From Tulasnella sp. 424 (lineage: Eukaryota; Basidiomycota; Agaricomycetes; Cantharellales; Tulasnellaceae), in the NCBI GenBank assembly GCA_019633425.1, contig WSUB01000012.1, positions 276,371-340,370 of the forward strand: a stretch of 64,000 bases of DNA, in the 5' to 3' direction. This document shows, piece after piece, positions 11,263-24,700 of the stretch; within the stretch, counting starts at the first letter, position 1; each line of letters begins with the position of its first letter. The position numbers and the translations under genes were made by a program. The notes under the pieces were generated by a model, which was not told the DNA's origin, did no database searches, and worked only from the letters and a program-made list of their open reading frames with translations.

Positions 11263-12681
11263 TTAACTGGTATCCATCCCATCACTCTCGGCACCACTCC
11301 CCCCTTCAGTCCGATTCTTCTTCGCTTGTTCAGCGATAGCTTTCAAAAATTCTGAAACCCCGCTTCCAGCTTCAGCTGGTAAACCCAATCCGGTCATCAA
11401 GCCCTAAGGAGAGAGAAACCCAAAAGGCGTTAGCAATATTTCTCGTCGGCAAAGTTTACCCCTCCACTTTCGCGTTTGCCGTACGTACCTGAAGCATCCC
11501 AGTAGCGAGAGCTTGATCCAACTGTCGAACGCTAGCCTGGAATGGTGGAGATTCGACGATTCGCCTGACTGTCGCAGCTGAGGGTGGAACCGGCAAGTCG
11601 GTGGGCAAGGACGGGAAGACGGCTTTGAGGAGGTCAGGGTTTTCGAAGAGAGGTTGAAGGGCTTGAGGCGTGAGGATGTCAGTGAGGCTCAGTTCTAGGC
11701 GAATCAGAGTAAGCGAAGGAGATCAGACAGTCTGCAAATAGGAAGACGACGGAGGGACGTCTTACCAGGCGCAACGAATCCATGGCCTCCCGCCCGGCTG
11801 CTTCCCGCCAGGTTCCCAAATCCTCCAGCAGCTCCAAGACTCTGTAACAAGGCTCGCATCCTTGCAATTTCCTCGGGGGTAGTTCCAGGCGGCGCAGCTT
11901 GGGTTGTTGGTTGCGCAGTTGCAGGCGCTTGCTGAGTGGGTTGCTGCTGAGGCTCACTACGGTCGATCACCGGTCCCCAACCCAGATACGGAGTTACAAC
12001 AATTGAAATTGACGAAGATATAGAGGGGGGAGGGGTGTTCTAAGCTCCCTGGGGTATTTACAAGAAAAGAGCCAGAGCGGCCTCACGAGGTTGGGGAAGT
12101 GTCCATGGTTTCGTCCTCATCGCCGTCCCTCAATGCATCGTTGACCCTCTTGACGTTTTCTTCGTCTTTGGAAGTGTCGGCATCCTACGTGAGAGGATGC
12201 ACTTGTCAGTACCAGTCACGAGAATCGTTGGAGGAGAGTGAGGGTGCTGTACCTGTAACCAGAACTAAAAGTCGTCCCCACATAACCGGCTAGTCAGTGA
12301 ATCAGTCACCGAATCCAGATTGGAGCGACTTACAAATTGCCTTTGGTCCGAGCTGGTGAACTTCAGGACATACACTCGTCCCTCAGCCTCCGTCACTGGG
12401 ACGAACGACGCGTCACCGGGGAACAGAATCAAGTCCTACAGCGGCGCAAGAGGGAATGTCAGTCGACCACAGCCCCAGCTACGGGGACAACAATCTAATC
12501 GCCTCACCTCAACAACAGCGTTCCCAGACTCCCTATCAATCCAAATGAGATGTTGCAGCCCATCCTCGCTCGGTAGAACAGCGAGCAAGCCCTTTGTCGG
12601 AGAGGGCTCGACGGTGTTGGTTCCTTGCTTGCGTAAAGCTCGGCCGGCTTTGAAGCTCACTATCGCGCGTGAGAGGTCCAT
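11263..12681 (-). CDS. RPN13: 26S proteasome ubiquitin receptor Rpn13 (ADRM1)
   Basis: Seven minus-strand exons: 12681-12508, 12435-12334, 12264-12253, 12184-12087, 11956-11766, 11694-11489, 11403-11263; 307 residues. The N-terminal Pru domain (about residues 5-110) shows VSFKAGR, KGLLAVLPSEDGLQHLIWID, LILFPGDA and QRQFFWLQD, the surface that binds ubiquitin and Rpn2. The FWLQ piece is a 12-nt microexon. A low-complexity Q/A/P linker follows. The C-terminal DEUBAD domain (SLTDILTPQALQPLFENPDL, then LPTDLPVPPS) binds and activates the deubiquitinase UCH37/Uch2. The protein ends in DGMDTS, like other family members. It faces the REXO4-like gene tail to tail with 262 bases between them. Confidence 0.92.
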
Positions 12682-15390
12682 CGAAGAGACGTTTTTATCC
12701 TTCTATGTAGATGGGTGGGAAGAGTTTTGGATGAGAGGAAGAAGGCTTAGTTTCGTTGGTGGAACGAAGAGTGGAATCCTTCAGTCGAAATTGGGACGCG
12801 TAATCGGTGTTTGCGCGTGCATGCGGGGGAGGTCGCGGACCTGCCTGAAAAGGAAATAATTTGGTTTTTCGCCATCCCTCCAACACCCCATCAGAAGAGA
12901 ACACGCAAAGAAGACCGACCATGTCTTGAATCTTAAGTTCTTAATTACGAGCTCTACTGCGCTTCAGGTGACTTCGAATGAAACTTCCACGACGATTTTC
13001 AACTTCTTTCGCAGGGATTCTTTCTTTGGCTACATCAACTTCTCCCTTACGCCTCTGGATTTCCACACATTGGAGCGCGCGTGATTCAGACAAAAAGTCA
13101 AAATCCGCCACCAAGCCAGATAGTAACCAATGATTGAGTAGCTTTGCTAAGGGGATCGACGTCTATCTGCCAATGCCCGAGATCGGGGATCCGGGATCGT
13201 CTGAAGTGTCCTCTCGAGTCTGTTCGGTCCGCGAGCTGCGCATCAGCCACACGAATATGGGATAATGTCTGTAATATCCACGCTTTTGGCATAGTCTTGC
13301 CTATCCATGGATGACCATCTCCCGGATGTATTTCCGAGTGTGCCGAGCTCGGAAACCGGTCCTCGACTAGTGGTGCAAGTTCCGAGTTTATGGATAACAC
13401 CCTTAAGTCAAGTCTTGAACGTGAGAGTCGCCACCGATATCCCAAGAGGGGAACCCAGTGGTCTGTTTTGAAATAATGCGGCACAAAGCCCAAGGGTCAA
13501 AGCCCTGCGGAACGTCATCGACAGCGCCCTCAAAGAGATTGAGCAGGGGCGGAAAGCCGATTGAATCGTGTTAGATCTGACCTGTGCCAGATAAACTTAT
13601 GTGTACACTGGGCACGCTTACATTCAATGTCCCCTGCCCGAAATTCCCGTAGCTGGTAAGGGGGTCACTCACCCCACCATTCAGGCAACCGCAAGCCCAA
13701 AAAGCCTTAAATTACTCACACAGCCTTCGATTGAGATGAAACACATCTTGTGTATCTTGCCATCTTTTTCCCAGCCGTTCTTGCAAGCTCGTCCTCGGTC
13801 CATTGCTCGCCGTCGGAGACGACCTGCTCAAAGGCCCCTATTTCAGGGTCTGGTTTGTTTGTCCACCCCCACCCTCCTGCGCAACGCACCAGGGAACGGT
13901 TTTCCGATAAGATTTCAACGGGGACTTATCGAGCTGAAGCTCGGGTTCTTGCGAGATGGCCTTTCCCGAGGAGCCTAGCATGTGGGATGGGGTCCATGGA
14001 ACGTGGGCTAAGCCAGAGTGGGATTAGCGGCGGGGTCTTGTTATGAAAGGGCCAACGCGCGAACTGCAAGATGCTCGAGGTGCAGTGCCTAAATCTGCAC
14101 AAGCGAGGTTTCCCTCTGATGCACCGTATCAGGCAGGTCTCGATGGTCCTCCCCTAGCGTGTCTGAGCCGTCGGGATCGTTTTCCCGATTATGGCAGTAG
14201 TTGGCATGCGCCTTTGGGAACGGCGGGAATCCGGGAAAATGGTGATGTCGTCGGGGGGTAAATCGTCCAATGAACTGATAGACGTGACGATAAGTGGGTC
14301 TGTGAATCATTTCATCTTGGTTTATATCGATGAAAAAAAGACTAGTATTCCTTTTCTTTTCAGAATCGGGCTGAAATTGAGTTTAAAGCAGTTCTCGCGC
14401 GCGCGATTGGAAGCCCGCTATGAATCAACCAGCGGTCGTGAACTAATCCGATGTGGCGGTGGCACTAAGATACGGTGAGATGGGAGCTTGGTTGATCCAT
14501 GGTCCAGATGGCTCCACGGGGAAATGCGAGGACAACCAACGGCCAGAACGTTATGAAGATGACCGAACAACGCCTTCGAAAGCGGAATGGGCGCGTTAAG
14601 GTCTGGACAACGGCCCGCGGGATCATTCATTTCATGACAGACTGGACTCCTCGAGCCGCGACACACCTAGAAAAGAACAGAAATAACTATGTATGATGTG
14701 GCAAAGCCAGATACCAGGCTCAGTGAGACCGGGAAGTTTGGACGGTGCGCATCTATTCGGGTGATGAGCGCTAAGTCCGAGATTGCGCGAGATCATCAAG
14801 ATCAGGTGGCCATTTACCCAAGATCTGGTTCTCCCTTGACATCGTTGGGTGGGTTCCGGAGATTGCACGGGATGAAGAAGAAGAGGAGGAGGGAAGATGC
14901 TCTGATGGCTGGCGAGGGTTGCTTCGCAAGGGACATAAGCAGGCTGATAAAGTAATTAGAGAGAGGGGGGGGGGGAGCAGCGTGTACCTTTTTTCTTTCC
15001 ATATTCCCTTTTGCTTTACCCCCTTGGCCACGCTTCCATCTCACCTCTTTTCAACCACTCCCCGCTCTCACCCACGCCTCAACACTCGCCACCGTCCCTC
15101 TCAGCGTTGCCAACAGGTTCTCTCAGTGATCTTTTCAGGTCCGTTTGTCGTCGAGAACAAGTGCCCGGGAAATCACCGTTCCGACTCATTTGTATCCCAA
15201 ACAGGGGGATCCCCATCCGTACACCGAGAGCAACGTCCACACTAGCACACACATTACGCATTCAGGCTCACTTATTTGAGTTGGCTCAAAGGTGTGGGAT
15301 ACACCGCTTCTATTTCGGACTGGGCCGGAATTTGCCATTCCATCCGATGCTGACCTTCGTGCATCGTTTCGTTGGAGCAGGTGCCAAAAG
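12682..15390. other. Gene-poor region between RPN13 and the PAS gene
   Basis: The first 200 bases are the RPN13 promoter side. Near 13750-14044 a plus-strand frame begins with a signal-peptide-like stretch (IFFPAVLASSSSVHC) but has no family motif or credible partner exon. The stretch from about 14900 is pyrimidine-rich with a G run at 14966-14975 and is probably the PAS-gene promoter. I see no RNA genes or repeats. Confidence 0.4.
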
Positions 15391-15400
15391 TATATATAAA
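15391..15400 (+). promoter_or_regulatory. TATA box of the PAS gene
   Basis: TATATATAAA lies 133 bases upstream of the ATG at 15533, in a leader free of plus-strand coding. Position and sequence fit a fungal TATA element; inference from sequence only. Confidence 0.5.
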
Positions 15401-15532
15401 AGCAACGCGACTCGAAAAAAAAACACACACCCGGCCAACAACGCTTGACTCAACCGTACCTCGGTTCTCCCTTTGTGCCCTTGAAAGGAAACCCGAAATT
15501 CAATCACCGCGCCTCACAATACAACATCCAGA

Positions 15533-17476
15533 ATGGCCTCCAAACCAGAGGGCGTGTCGTGCAGTGAGTTATTGGCATCGTCAGCATGGGGGTGAAGTGT
15601 GCATAGTTGCTGACCGTGGTGGGGGGGTGTGATCGCCGTAGTTACCGTCCAGGATATCTCCCCGCAGGTCGGTGGCGACTAACTCTTAGTTTATGTGTAT
15701 ACCCATCATCTGAGTATTGCGACGTCGGCGTCATCAGTCTAGGTTCACGTATGCCTCGCCGTCGATCGTTGACGTACTAGGTGCGCACCCGACTCTGAAA
15801 CCGGCACCAGCCCCCGGGTTGCCCGATCGCATTTTGACCTAAATGTTGGCCACCACGCCGCAGGGTACGAGCCCGAGGAGATTGTCGGCATGTCGCCATT
15901 CGATATCATCCATCCAGAAGAGCTGGCTACCGCAGGCGATGCGTTCTAGTACGTACGAGAGCTGGACGGGCGCGTTACAGGCGTGACTGACCGCCCATCT
16001 CCCCCCTCCCATTGTTCAGCGATGCTTTGCATTTGGACCGAGCTGCGACCGTTGGCTTCCTGCGATTCAAGCATAAAGACGGAACGTATCGCGCCGTCCG
16101 AGCAACGTGGACTGTGGTCACCGATGTGCGTGCACCCTTCGCCCTAATAGCCAGAGTCGCAGCAAGGCTCTGACCATGCTATCATCCCCTTGATCACCAC
16201 GATCCTTCAGTGCGTAGTCAGCGGCATTGAATCGACTCCAGACGCACCACTCGCTCCAAGCAACCTGCTTCGGACTGCCACGGCTCAAGAAGTCTTGGTC
16301 TTCACGCCTTCTGCACTCGAGAAGTTCTCTATGCAGGTTAGTCGTACTACACTCGCTCAACCCCCATTCGGCAGTAATGAACGTACACTCATAACCCATG
16401 CCACCCACCCCCCCTCTGCATTTGCAATCCACCTCTCCTCATCTGACCTCATCTGATGATCCCACCAACCCACTTAACCCCCCATTTGATAACACTATAT
16501 TTCATTCCACACCCCCCTCTCCACGTCCTCGTGTTCTCCCCAATAGCAATGGCACAACGGTTCCCTCCGCCGTACCGGCAAAGTCCCCGAACGTCCCGAG
16601 AACGCTCCTCCCTTGAACAGCTTGCCGAAACTGTCCGTCCGTCAAGCGTTGATCTTGGACCGGTTCACCATCCGATCGACGATCTTGTTCTGCACCAACT
16701 CCATGATCTTGGACGCCTCAGCTTGCAGCGGTACGTTTCTTTCAGGGCCCTTCTCTCTCTCGATCGCTCCCCCTTCGAGAGAAACGATCTGACCCTGCTT
16801 AAACCCCCTCCAGGTCGTTCATTCTTCGATTTCATCTCGGAGCAAGATGAAGGGCTGGTTCGAAATTGGATTAACAACATTAAAGGAAGTCGAGTCGAAA
16901 GCGGTGTGACGACGGACACTGGGTTCGGCTACGGGCGATTCGAATTGTGCCCTCAAGGAAGGCAAAGCCAGTACGTCACCTTGCCCCCCCTCCTTCTTCG
17001 ATCAACTTTTTCTTCGAAAGTCTAATTCTAACCGACTCCTCCCTTTTCAAATTCCAGTGGCCGTGCCCGAAAGAAATCCGGCGGAGCTCGAACTTTACGA
17101 GAACAGCGATCTGCCGGCCACTTGCGCCAGAGCGTCGCAGCGGGGGCCACTCAAGAACCCATCGTGCCAGACGTGATCGTCACGACCAGACAGCCGGTTT
17201 TGCCCAACGTTGCTCCACCCGCTCCCGGTGGTGTTGGTCCAATGAGAGGAAGACGGGTACGTGTTCTCTTTCCTTTTCCCACTTTGGAAAAGTTCCCCTC
17301 GGCTAGAAAGAATCCATTACTCACGTTCTGGGGTTCCGGGCTTTTTCTGGAATTTGACTTTCTTCCTGCAGCGTGGCTCGATGGGCCGAGACGGCGATGG
17401 CAGGCACATGATGGAAGCTATCTTCGACGCGCATTCCGATGGGATCATCGTTATTATTCGTCAGGCGGAGATGTAA
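15533..17476 (+). CDS. Tandem PAS-domain sensor-type protein
   Basis: Ten exons: 15533-15563, 15642-15667, 15738-15780, 15864-15948, 16020-16125, 16211-16336, 16547-16730, 16814-16970, 17058-17256, 17372-17476; 353 residues. PAS 1 (about 12-97) reads SRFTYASPSIVDVLGYEPEE then FDIIHPEEL and FKHKDGTYRAV. PAS 2 (about 165-250) begins RQALILDRFTIRSTILFCTN and continues FFDFISEQDEG. After a basic, proline-rich linker the protein ends with IFDAHSDGIIVIIRQAEM, a conserved end of this fungal PAS family. No kinase, zinc finger or flavin-binding NCRFLQ motif is seen, so it is not a light-sensing LOV protein or a complete WC-2. Likely a protein-protein interaction or small-ligand sensor. The introns are numerous and short, which makes exact ends of the small exons 2 and 3 less certain. 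Confidence 0.72.
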
Positions 17477-19207
17477 ACAGCGTCCAAAGGCTTCAACAGC
17501 TTAACCGTTGTCTCGGTTGAGGGAAAATGCTCCCGAACACCCCAAGAAGTACCGCTCGTTCTGTTCTCTTACTCTCCTACTATAGTTGTCCCGTTCCTGA
17601 AGATAAAGAAGAAGACGCTTTGCAGCCTAAATACTCCTTTCCGTTCCTTTTGCTACTAGAACCTCAGCCCTCGTCATCCTCCTCGTATTCTAGTTTCTTT
17701 CCGTTCTGCTGTCGTGTTCCGCCGAAAACGTGCTGTCTTTTCCCTTTCTTGTTGCCATTTGTCTTGTCTTGCCGTCTCTGATTGTCCTTGCTCCCTGAAT
17801 TTCCCCTTGGTGTATTGAAATATCCTTGTACGTTGGTGTATGCTACGCTAGTCGTGCCTTTTAAACGTTTTGGGTGGCTCGCCACTGCGTGGTCTCGAAT
17901 CGGGAAATCACGGAATAATCCCGGACAAACATGCTAGTTGTACGTGTTTGTTCTTTCCATCCGCGGGGGTCGTTTCGATATTCCCCTGACCATGTCAAGA
18001 ACGACGTACTCTTAGAACAAGCATCGGGACTCATAACTTTCATCAGACGTGTTTAGGTCTTTCATCTATTCTGGCTTCAACCCGACCTGACCGTCACGTG
18101 ATTATGTCTGTTTGACCGACGAGTGACGAATCTCGCAAGTTGGAGTTGGTACTTTGGACTCGTATACGGGGTACATACGAACGAACCGGTAATTTTTCCG
18201 TTTCTCGTGAGAGGTAGTAGTAAAGGTCAGTCATGGACGCTTTCGGTTTGCCATCCCGTGCTCACTCGGCTCGGACCATCCCATCTATTTTCGCAGTCCA
18301 GTGTCGCCCTGACTTGCATCTAGCACGGAACCTCCTATGTTCACTCAGAGTGACTCTCTGCAAAGGCCGCCCCGAACCCGCAACGGCCAACTCCCGACAC
18401 ACTTCTCGGAGCCGCCCGAGCACCATTGGCATCACCCCCGCCCGCCGCTAACCCGAATCCAGAGTCCAAGGTCTTTGCGGTCCTCCGACTCTCCTCCTGA
18501 GTCTGATACCGGACTTAGGTTTTCCGCCTTACGGCAAAAGCTTGAACTTTCGCCGCAATGCGTGTATGCGTATGTATCTCAATCCAGACACGGGAACCTC
18601 GGCGTTTGACTCTCGAATTATCAGATTGAAAAAACAAACTTTGGGGTATACATTATTTTCCGTTATCAAGCCATTATCGCTGCTAGGCACAATTGAACGG
18701 GCCTTGGCGTGGCGACGGTCTTCCCAATCAGTCCTGGCCGAGAAAGCTACGCCACACCGGCCGCCCCTTCCGCAGGCAAAGAAACCAAAGACATATGGTA
18801 CAACCTACTACATTTGGTAGTAAACCGGCGGGTTCGATGCGCCCATGCCCGCCTCGAAGTCGGTGGCTGGCGCATAGGAGATCCCCCTTGTTCGCTGAAA
18901 TTGAAGGGACTGTGGGAGTTCGGCACACGGTACGTACGTCCCGCTCAACTCTCTCATCCTCGACGAAACGCTTTTCTGAACGGTCTTGGGCTAATGTTGG
19001 TCGGATTTGTGTATAGGCGAGTGAAAGGTTGTTCGGACTGTGGTGCTAGAAAACGAACCGCCAGGATGGGAACCTTGGCGTCATGCGCGTAACGTTCCAG
19101 GCTGGCAAACACGAGCAAGCAGGCCGCTCCGCCCCGAAGATGGAGTCCCTCCACGCCACCAACAGCCCGTCCCTCCTTTCCACCACGCCTCCTCTCCACT
19201 CTTTGGT
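17477..19207. other. Intergenic region between PAS and DUF2235 genes
   Basis: Starts with the PAS-gene 3' end, a T/C-rich run to about 17800. Plus-strand frames at 18542-19092 overlap each other in different frames, have no motif and cannot be spliced to the DUF2235 start. I see nothing else to support. Confidence 0.4.
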
Positions 19208-19219
19208 ATATATAAAAAG
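19208..19219 (+). promoter_or_regulatory. TATA box of the DUF2235 gene
   Basis: TATATATAAAAA lies 139 bases upstream of the ATG at 19358, followed by a pyrimidine-rich leader, the usual layout for a fungal promoter. Confidence 0.5.
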
Positions 19220-19357
19220 ATTATTTATTGTCTCATCAGTGATCTTCTTTTCGGCTCCACGATCGCCTTCGAATTCTTCCGCCTCGACGATCCTCTTCTT
19301 ACCCCCCTCCAGACCCCCTCCAATTCGATTGCTCTCGATTCCCTCTTCCCCTCTCCA

Positions 19358-21507
19358 ATGTCGTCCTTCAATGGCCGGACGCTCGTCCTGTGTTTTGACG
19401 GAACTACTAATCTCTACGACTTCGACAATACCAACATCATCAAGTTCTTCGACCTCTTGAGGAAGGACGATCCGGACAGACAGATGGTTTATTACCAGCC
19501 AGGGGTGCGTGGAGTCGTGTTTCATTCACGAGCCAGAGTACAGATAGCTAATGAATGCTTGTATTGCAGATTGGCACGTATGTGAATCCCGGAATGTGGA
19601 TGCCCATCGTCGTTCAGATGTCCAAACTCGCGGACCAGGCTTTTGCTTGGTTCCTGGACTCGCACGTACGTTCAGCCCTAGGGGAAATGTTGCTTCCGCT
19701 TTCATGGCACTATCTAAATACCTTCGCTTATCTAGATAATGGGTGGCTACAAGTTTCTCATGCAAAATTGGCGCAAAGGCGACCGCATCTGCCTCTTCGG
19801 GTTCTCTCGAGGAGCCTACACGGCTCGGTGCCTCGCGGGTATGCTCCATAAGGTAGGTTTCTTTTGTGTCTCTATGTCTTGTGTATTGAAAACGCTTTGC
19901 CTTTAGGTCGGCTTATTACCGAGTTCGAATCAAGAACAGGTGCTCTTCGCATATGGAATGTACAAAGACAACAGCAAGCGGGGTTGGGAGCAAGCCGCGG
20001 GTTTTAAAAAGACGTTCAGCAGATCCGTGGAAGTGGAATTTATCGGAGTCTGGGTGAGTTGAAATATCGCGTTGCGTTCCATGCCCCACTCATAAGGAGG
20101 AAATCTTACAGGATACGGTGTCAGCCGTCGGCGTCGTCTGGCCTCGACATTTACCATTTAGCTCCGCCAACACAACCATCAAAACATTCCGACATGCACT
20201 TTCTCTCGACGAGCGTCGAGTCCGTTTTCAGCCGAACCTCTGGCACCGAGAAGCCGGAGGAGAGGCGGCCGCGAAGCGAGATCCCGAACACGCCAGCTTG
20301 GGACGGCATTTCCATCCCGTCGCAGCCGTCGTTGATGAAGTGAGGGAGCTCAAGACCGACGTCCAAGAGGTCTGGTTCGCTGGTTGCCACAGTGGTACGT
20401 CTTGTGCCATTTCTTTTTCTTAGCCGGTGCTTAGAAGGTTTCGTTCATGTTTCAGACGTCGGTGGTGGTTCCGTGGCCAACACCACTCCTCACTCTCTTT
20501 CCTTTGTTACATTGCGGTGGATGATCGAGCAAACCATTCGCACTCAAACCGGCATTATGTACAACCCTGGCGCACTCCGCTCCATCGGCTTTGCCACCAC
20601 ACCCTTCATCGAAGCGCATATTTACACGCTCGACAAGTATTTCTACTCAAAAGGACTTGGTATCAACGATATATCCAAAGCCGGTGATGGAGCGAACGAA
20701 GAACGAGAGGTTACCGTGAGCAAGAAAGGGTCCATCGAACCGCCGAAGGGGCAAGAGGAAGAGAACCTATGTCATCGCTGTAAGATGGAGTGTCGAGCAA
20801 AGGAGAGAGAAAAACGTCATCGCAAGGTGGACGAGAAGGTCCAGCCCGTTGCTGAGGCACCAGAGGAGACGCCAGGATCCTCGTCTGGCTCCTCCGTCCC
20901 GTCATCCTCGCGAGAGAGCCAAGATTCCGCTCCCCGCGACTCTTACGAACGGGAGGGCACCTTGGTCGAACGTACTCAGACTCGGGATTCCACGGAGCTT
21001 CATCGACCAGGAACCGAAGTCCTAGCTCCAAAACGGACGTTCGCGAAACGCCTCAAATCCTTGACGACTCGGCGGAAGGACAAACCTGAAAACCCTCTCA
21101 AGGGTAAAAATCATCCTCGCGACGCAACGGATAACGTAACTGTTGCAGGCGAGACGGACGAGCAACGACAGCGCCATGATGTTCTGTCTCCAGTGCACGA
21201 CGAGCTCAAGCGGATGCCGCTGTGGTGGATTTTGGAGGTCCTTCCGATGGTCAAGGCATGGCAGAACGAGAACGGGGAATGGGAGAGAGGGCTTCAGTAC
21301 GTTCAAATACCTCTCCCTCGTCTCGAGCCCGATGGTTGAACTAATACTTCGAACTTCAGGGTCAATTTTGGTCGACCGAGGCGAATCGTTTCGACGGAAG
21401 AGCCCATGTTACATATTTCTGTTAAGCAACGTATGGAGGCCGGTATCGGGTACAAACCCAGAGCTAAAATGCTCAAGGGCATTCAGCGTGCTAGGTGGAC
21501 GGAGTAG
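19358..21507 (+). CDS. DUF2235 alpha/beta-hydrolase
   Basis: Seven exons: 19358-19504, 19570-19665, 19736-19852, 19907-20053, 20112-20394, 20456-21296, 21360-21507; 592 residues. The N-terminal half is the DUF2235 domain: LVLCFDGTTN at the start, YYQPGIGTY, the nucleophile elbow GFSRGAYTAR with Ser near residue 105, FIGVWDTVSAVG with Asp near 170, and CHSDVGGG near 262-267 supplying the catalytic His. The same fold is found in the Tle phospholipases of bacterial type VI secretion; fungal members are uncharacterised. A charged, probably disordered insert (about residues 370-500, many E, K, R, S) separates this from the last conserved block FGRPRRIV and LHISVKQRM near the C-terminus. No signal peptide, so probably cytoplasmic. 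The substrate is unknown; lipid hydrolysis is inference. Confidence 0.87.
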
Positions 21508-21734
21508 ATTTCTCGTGAAGAGCGTAGATGCTCGGAGACGATTAGATTCTTGGATATCTTATGGTCATGTGACATTGGCCGATCTGTAGCTATATTGTGC
21601 CTCTTATGTAAACTCTTTTTATTTCTGTCCCTATATATGTAACGGCGGCCGAGACCAGGTTCATCCTCTAATTAATCCCGAGGTACAAGACTAGTACTAA
21701 TGATGTAACATATTATCGTCGTCCGGGATAACTT

Positions 21735-24700
21735 TTAATCTGCGATGGCCCTTCGGAACGCTTTCTCCTGTTCCTTCTCAGCCCTGATCTGTTCCTCGGT
21801 CTTTCCTTTCCTAGCTCGTAAAACCCTTCCGCCCGCCGGAGGTGCTGTCTCCACCGCGGGCGCTTTGGCTACTGTCCCTCTCCTCGGTCGCTTCCGACCG
21901 GTCGAGTCGTCGTCCTCTTCGTCGCTCTCATTAGACAAGTCGCTTTCTTCCTCTTTCTCCTCTTCAGACGTGGTTTCAGACGACTTTCGTCTCCGTCGAC
22001 TTCGCGACACAGGGGTTTGTAGGCTAGACTTGCCGGTTCTACTCCGCTTACGCGATGTTTGGCCAGTCGAAGGTGCTGGGCTGGCCGACCCAAGCTTCGC
22101 TCTCGCCATCGCTCTAGTTGCCGGACTAGCGCTGTTGTCCGCCGCTGCTCCGGCCTTCCGCGTCCTCAAGGGATAAGTTGCCGGAAAACCAGTTGCCGAT
22201 TCTCCTCGACTCTCGTTTGTGCTCGACTCTGCTGCCTCGGCTTCTGCAGCCAGCTCAGCCATCGACCTCACTGGTAGCCCGGGCCTATAAGAGACAGAGG
22301 CGGGGGATTCCTCTGCCTCATCGTCCTCGGCCGACTCTGCAAAGGCAGGTTGAGAAACGGTTGGACCAGCCTCCCCTTCTTCGATGATCAGTTCCTCCAT
22401 AGGAGCAGTGTCGAGATCTGCCCTGCCGACTGGTGCGTGGCTAACGATCACGTGTTGCATCTTGGGAAGACTGAAACGCCCAACCACATCTTTTTCTGCT
22501 CCTACAATGAACCCTCCACCTTCGTCTTCGGGGGCGCCATCGTCGGCCTGTGGCACTTCGGGGACCTGTATTTGGAAACACGGTGTCATCCTTTCCGAGG
22601 TCTTGTTGGTCAGGAACGCAGGCACTTACGGTTTCGTTCAAAGCACCATTGACAGAATACTCCTTCAACAGGCGTTGCCGGATCCTCAAGCCCTTAACAA
22701 GTTTCTGCCACCTCTTGAATACTCGCTCTTGCTTCTTCTGTCTCTCCTTCTCTTCTGCTGCATGCTCACTAACCCAGTACGCCTAGAACAACGCGAGATT
22801 AATGAGGCAGCCCGCCAAAGCACAAACAAGGTACCGTCGTACCTCGAGGAGAGCCTCCGCCGCTTCCTCGGCCACCACGATACCCGTGATGATAGGCATG
22901 GCTCGACGTTGTTTGAACTCGAAACCAGTCTTTCGGGGAGCAGCCACCTTAGAACAGACCCTTCACAACAAGTGGCGGAAACACTTACCACAGCCTCAGC
23001 GTGGTCGATTCCAAGCTTTCTTGCAATCTTTGCAATTCCCTTGTCTGAGTGAATTTAATGTCAGCTGTGTCTAGTTCAGCGCATCAGTCCAAATGCGATT
23101 CGCTTACAGGGTAGATGTATTCCCCCTTGAGGAAGCATTGTTGGTGTGTACAAGTCGATATTGCCGAAGTCATTCTTGGGTACTTTGCCCTAAGAGCGTT
23201 AATTCCGAAGATGCCTGATGGTAAGCAACAAGCTCCTCAGAGCTTAGATAATTGAAAGACCTTACGTCAATGACCGGAGGAGGCTCATAAAGCTTCGTCT
23301 GCCAGTCGGCGTAAAGTCCCTGCATCACGCCCTCGTCACCACTTCCCCCTCCCCGGTCCGCCATCTCCATCATGGCGACCTCGACTTCTCGTTTCCTGCG
23401 AACGGTACTCGCTCGCACTTTGACCATCTTCATCGGCTGTTCCCCGTTCTTAACTTCTCTCCCTTCGCTCCTCATCCAATTTTCCGCAGTTTTCAACTCG
23501 ACGACGTTCCCTCTCGGATAGACGGGTTCTCCGCGGAACGTTCCGATCGTGATGGCGGGGTGCACGACTTGCTCTCGTCGTAAATGACGTTCGAGGACGT
23601 ATAGAGGGTGGTTCTTGAAGCCGGCCATGCTGCTTGGCATGGCTTCCGTCATTTGAGAGGAAAGGAGTTCGGCGTCCTCAATGTCGTCGCGGTTCTACCA
23701 AGGAGACCGAGAGGTTTATACATGAGCTTGAATACGAAAGCTAGGAAAGAGTGGGCATACCAATCTGTAAGGTCGAACGATCATCTGCATTATCCCATCC
23801 CACCAACAACCCTTCCCCGTGCCCCCAATTCTAAGCTTGGCCGTTTTAGCACCAAATTCGTTGGCATATCTCGGCGTCACATCCCTCGCATAACCATCTA
23901 TGCCCGAGCGACGTCAATCAAAAGCGACATCCTATCCAAGCCTCGATCGTCGCTCACCTTCTTCGAACCCAACGACATACAGCATCCTATTATTCCTATC
24001 GTTCGGCGGTGGCTCGAACATTCTCTTCCGATTGATCAAGTTGCGTGAAGGGTCGACTGGTATCCATCTCCCATCCGGCCTAGAGAATACCTCGCACCAG
24101 AACACTGGAGGCCAGCCTCCCTGAGGTGGGTTGTTTGCGGCACGTGAAGCGGCCCGAGCTTCGCCCAGTCTTCTCCCGGCTCCCCAAGCAGATTTGGACT
24201 TTCGCAGGTGAATCGCTGGTGGAGATTTTGGCTGAGGTTTGCCGCTAAGTGTCGATCCCGTGCCAGGGAATTTGCCTACGCCCTTGGCCTTTCCTTTGGG
24301 AGGTGATGGTGTCGATGGTTGTTCGTTGGAGACGGAGACTGATGGTGGTGCCACAATTTCTTCCATATCATCGTCGTCGTCGTCGTCCATCCCACGTTCC
24401 GGGATTGCTACTTCTTTCTCTTTGCCTTTCAAGTCGTTCGCCGCCTTCTTCTTCTTGGAGGGGGCAGATGGTTTCCCTACTGTGGTTTTCCATGGAACGC
24501 ATTGAAGACTGACAACCAACCGGGTTGGGATACCCAACGCGCGACACAAGGCGCAAAATAGCTGGGCACTCGTATCCTTTGATCCGCGCATCATGAGAAC
24601 GTGCTTCATCAAGCTCTTGCTAGACCGTATGATCTCCCCACTGTCTTCTTCGTCGTCCGAGTCGTTAGGCCGACTGATTTGTTTCGCCTTCCCCTTTCCT

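Noticed and set aside
12320..12859. 179-codon plus-strand frame
   Set aside because: It is antisense to the RPN13 Pru-domain exons.
21745..23074. Several plus-strand frames of 70-220 codons
   Set aside because: Antisense shadows of the low-complexity C-terminus and BHD3 exons of RAD4.
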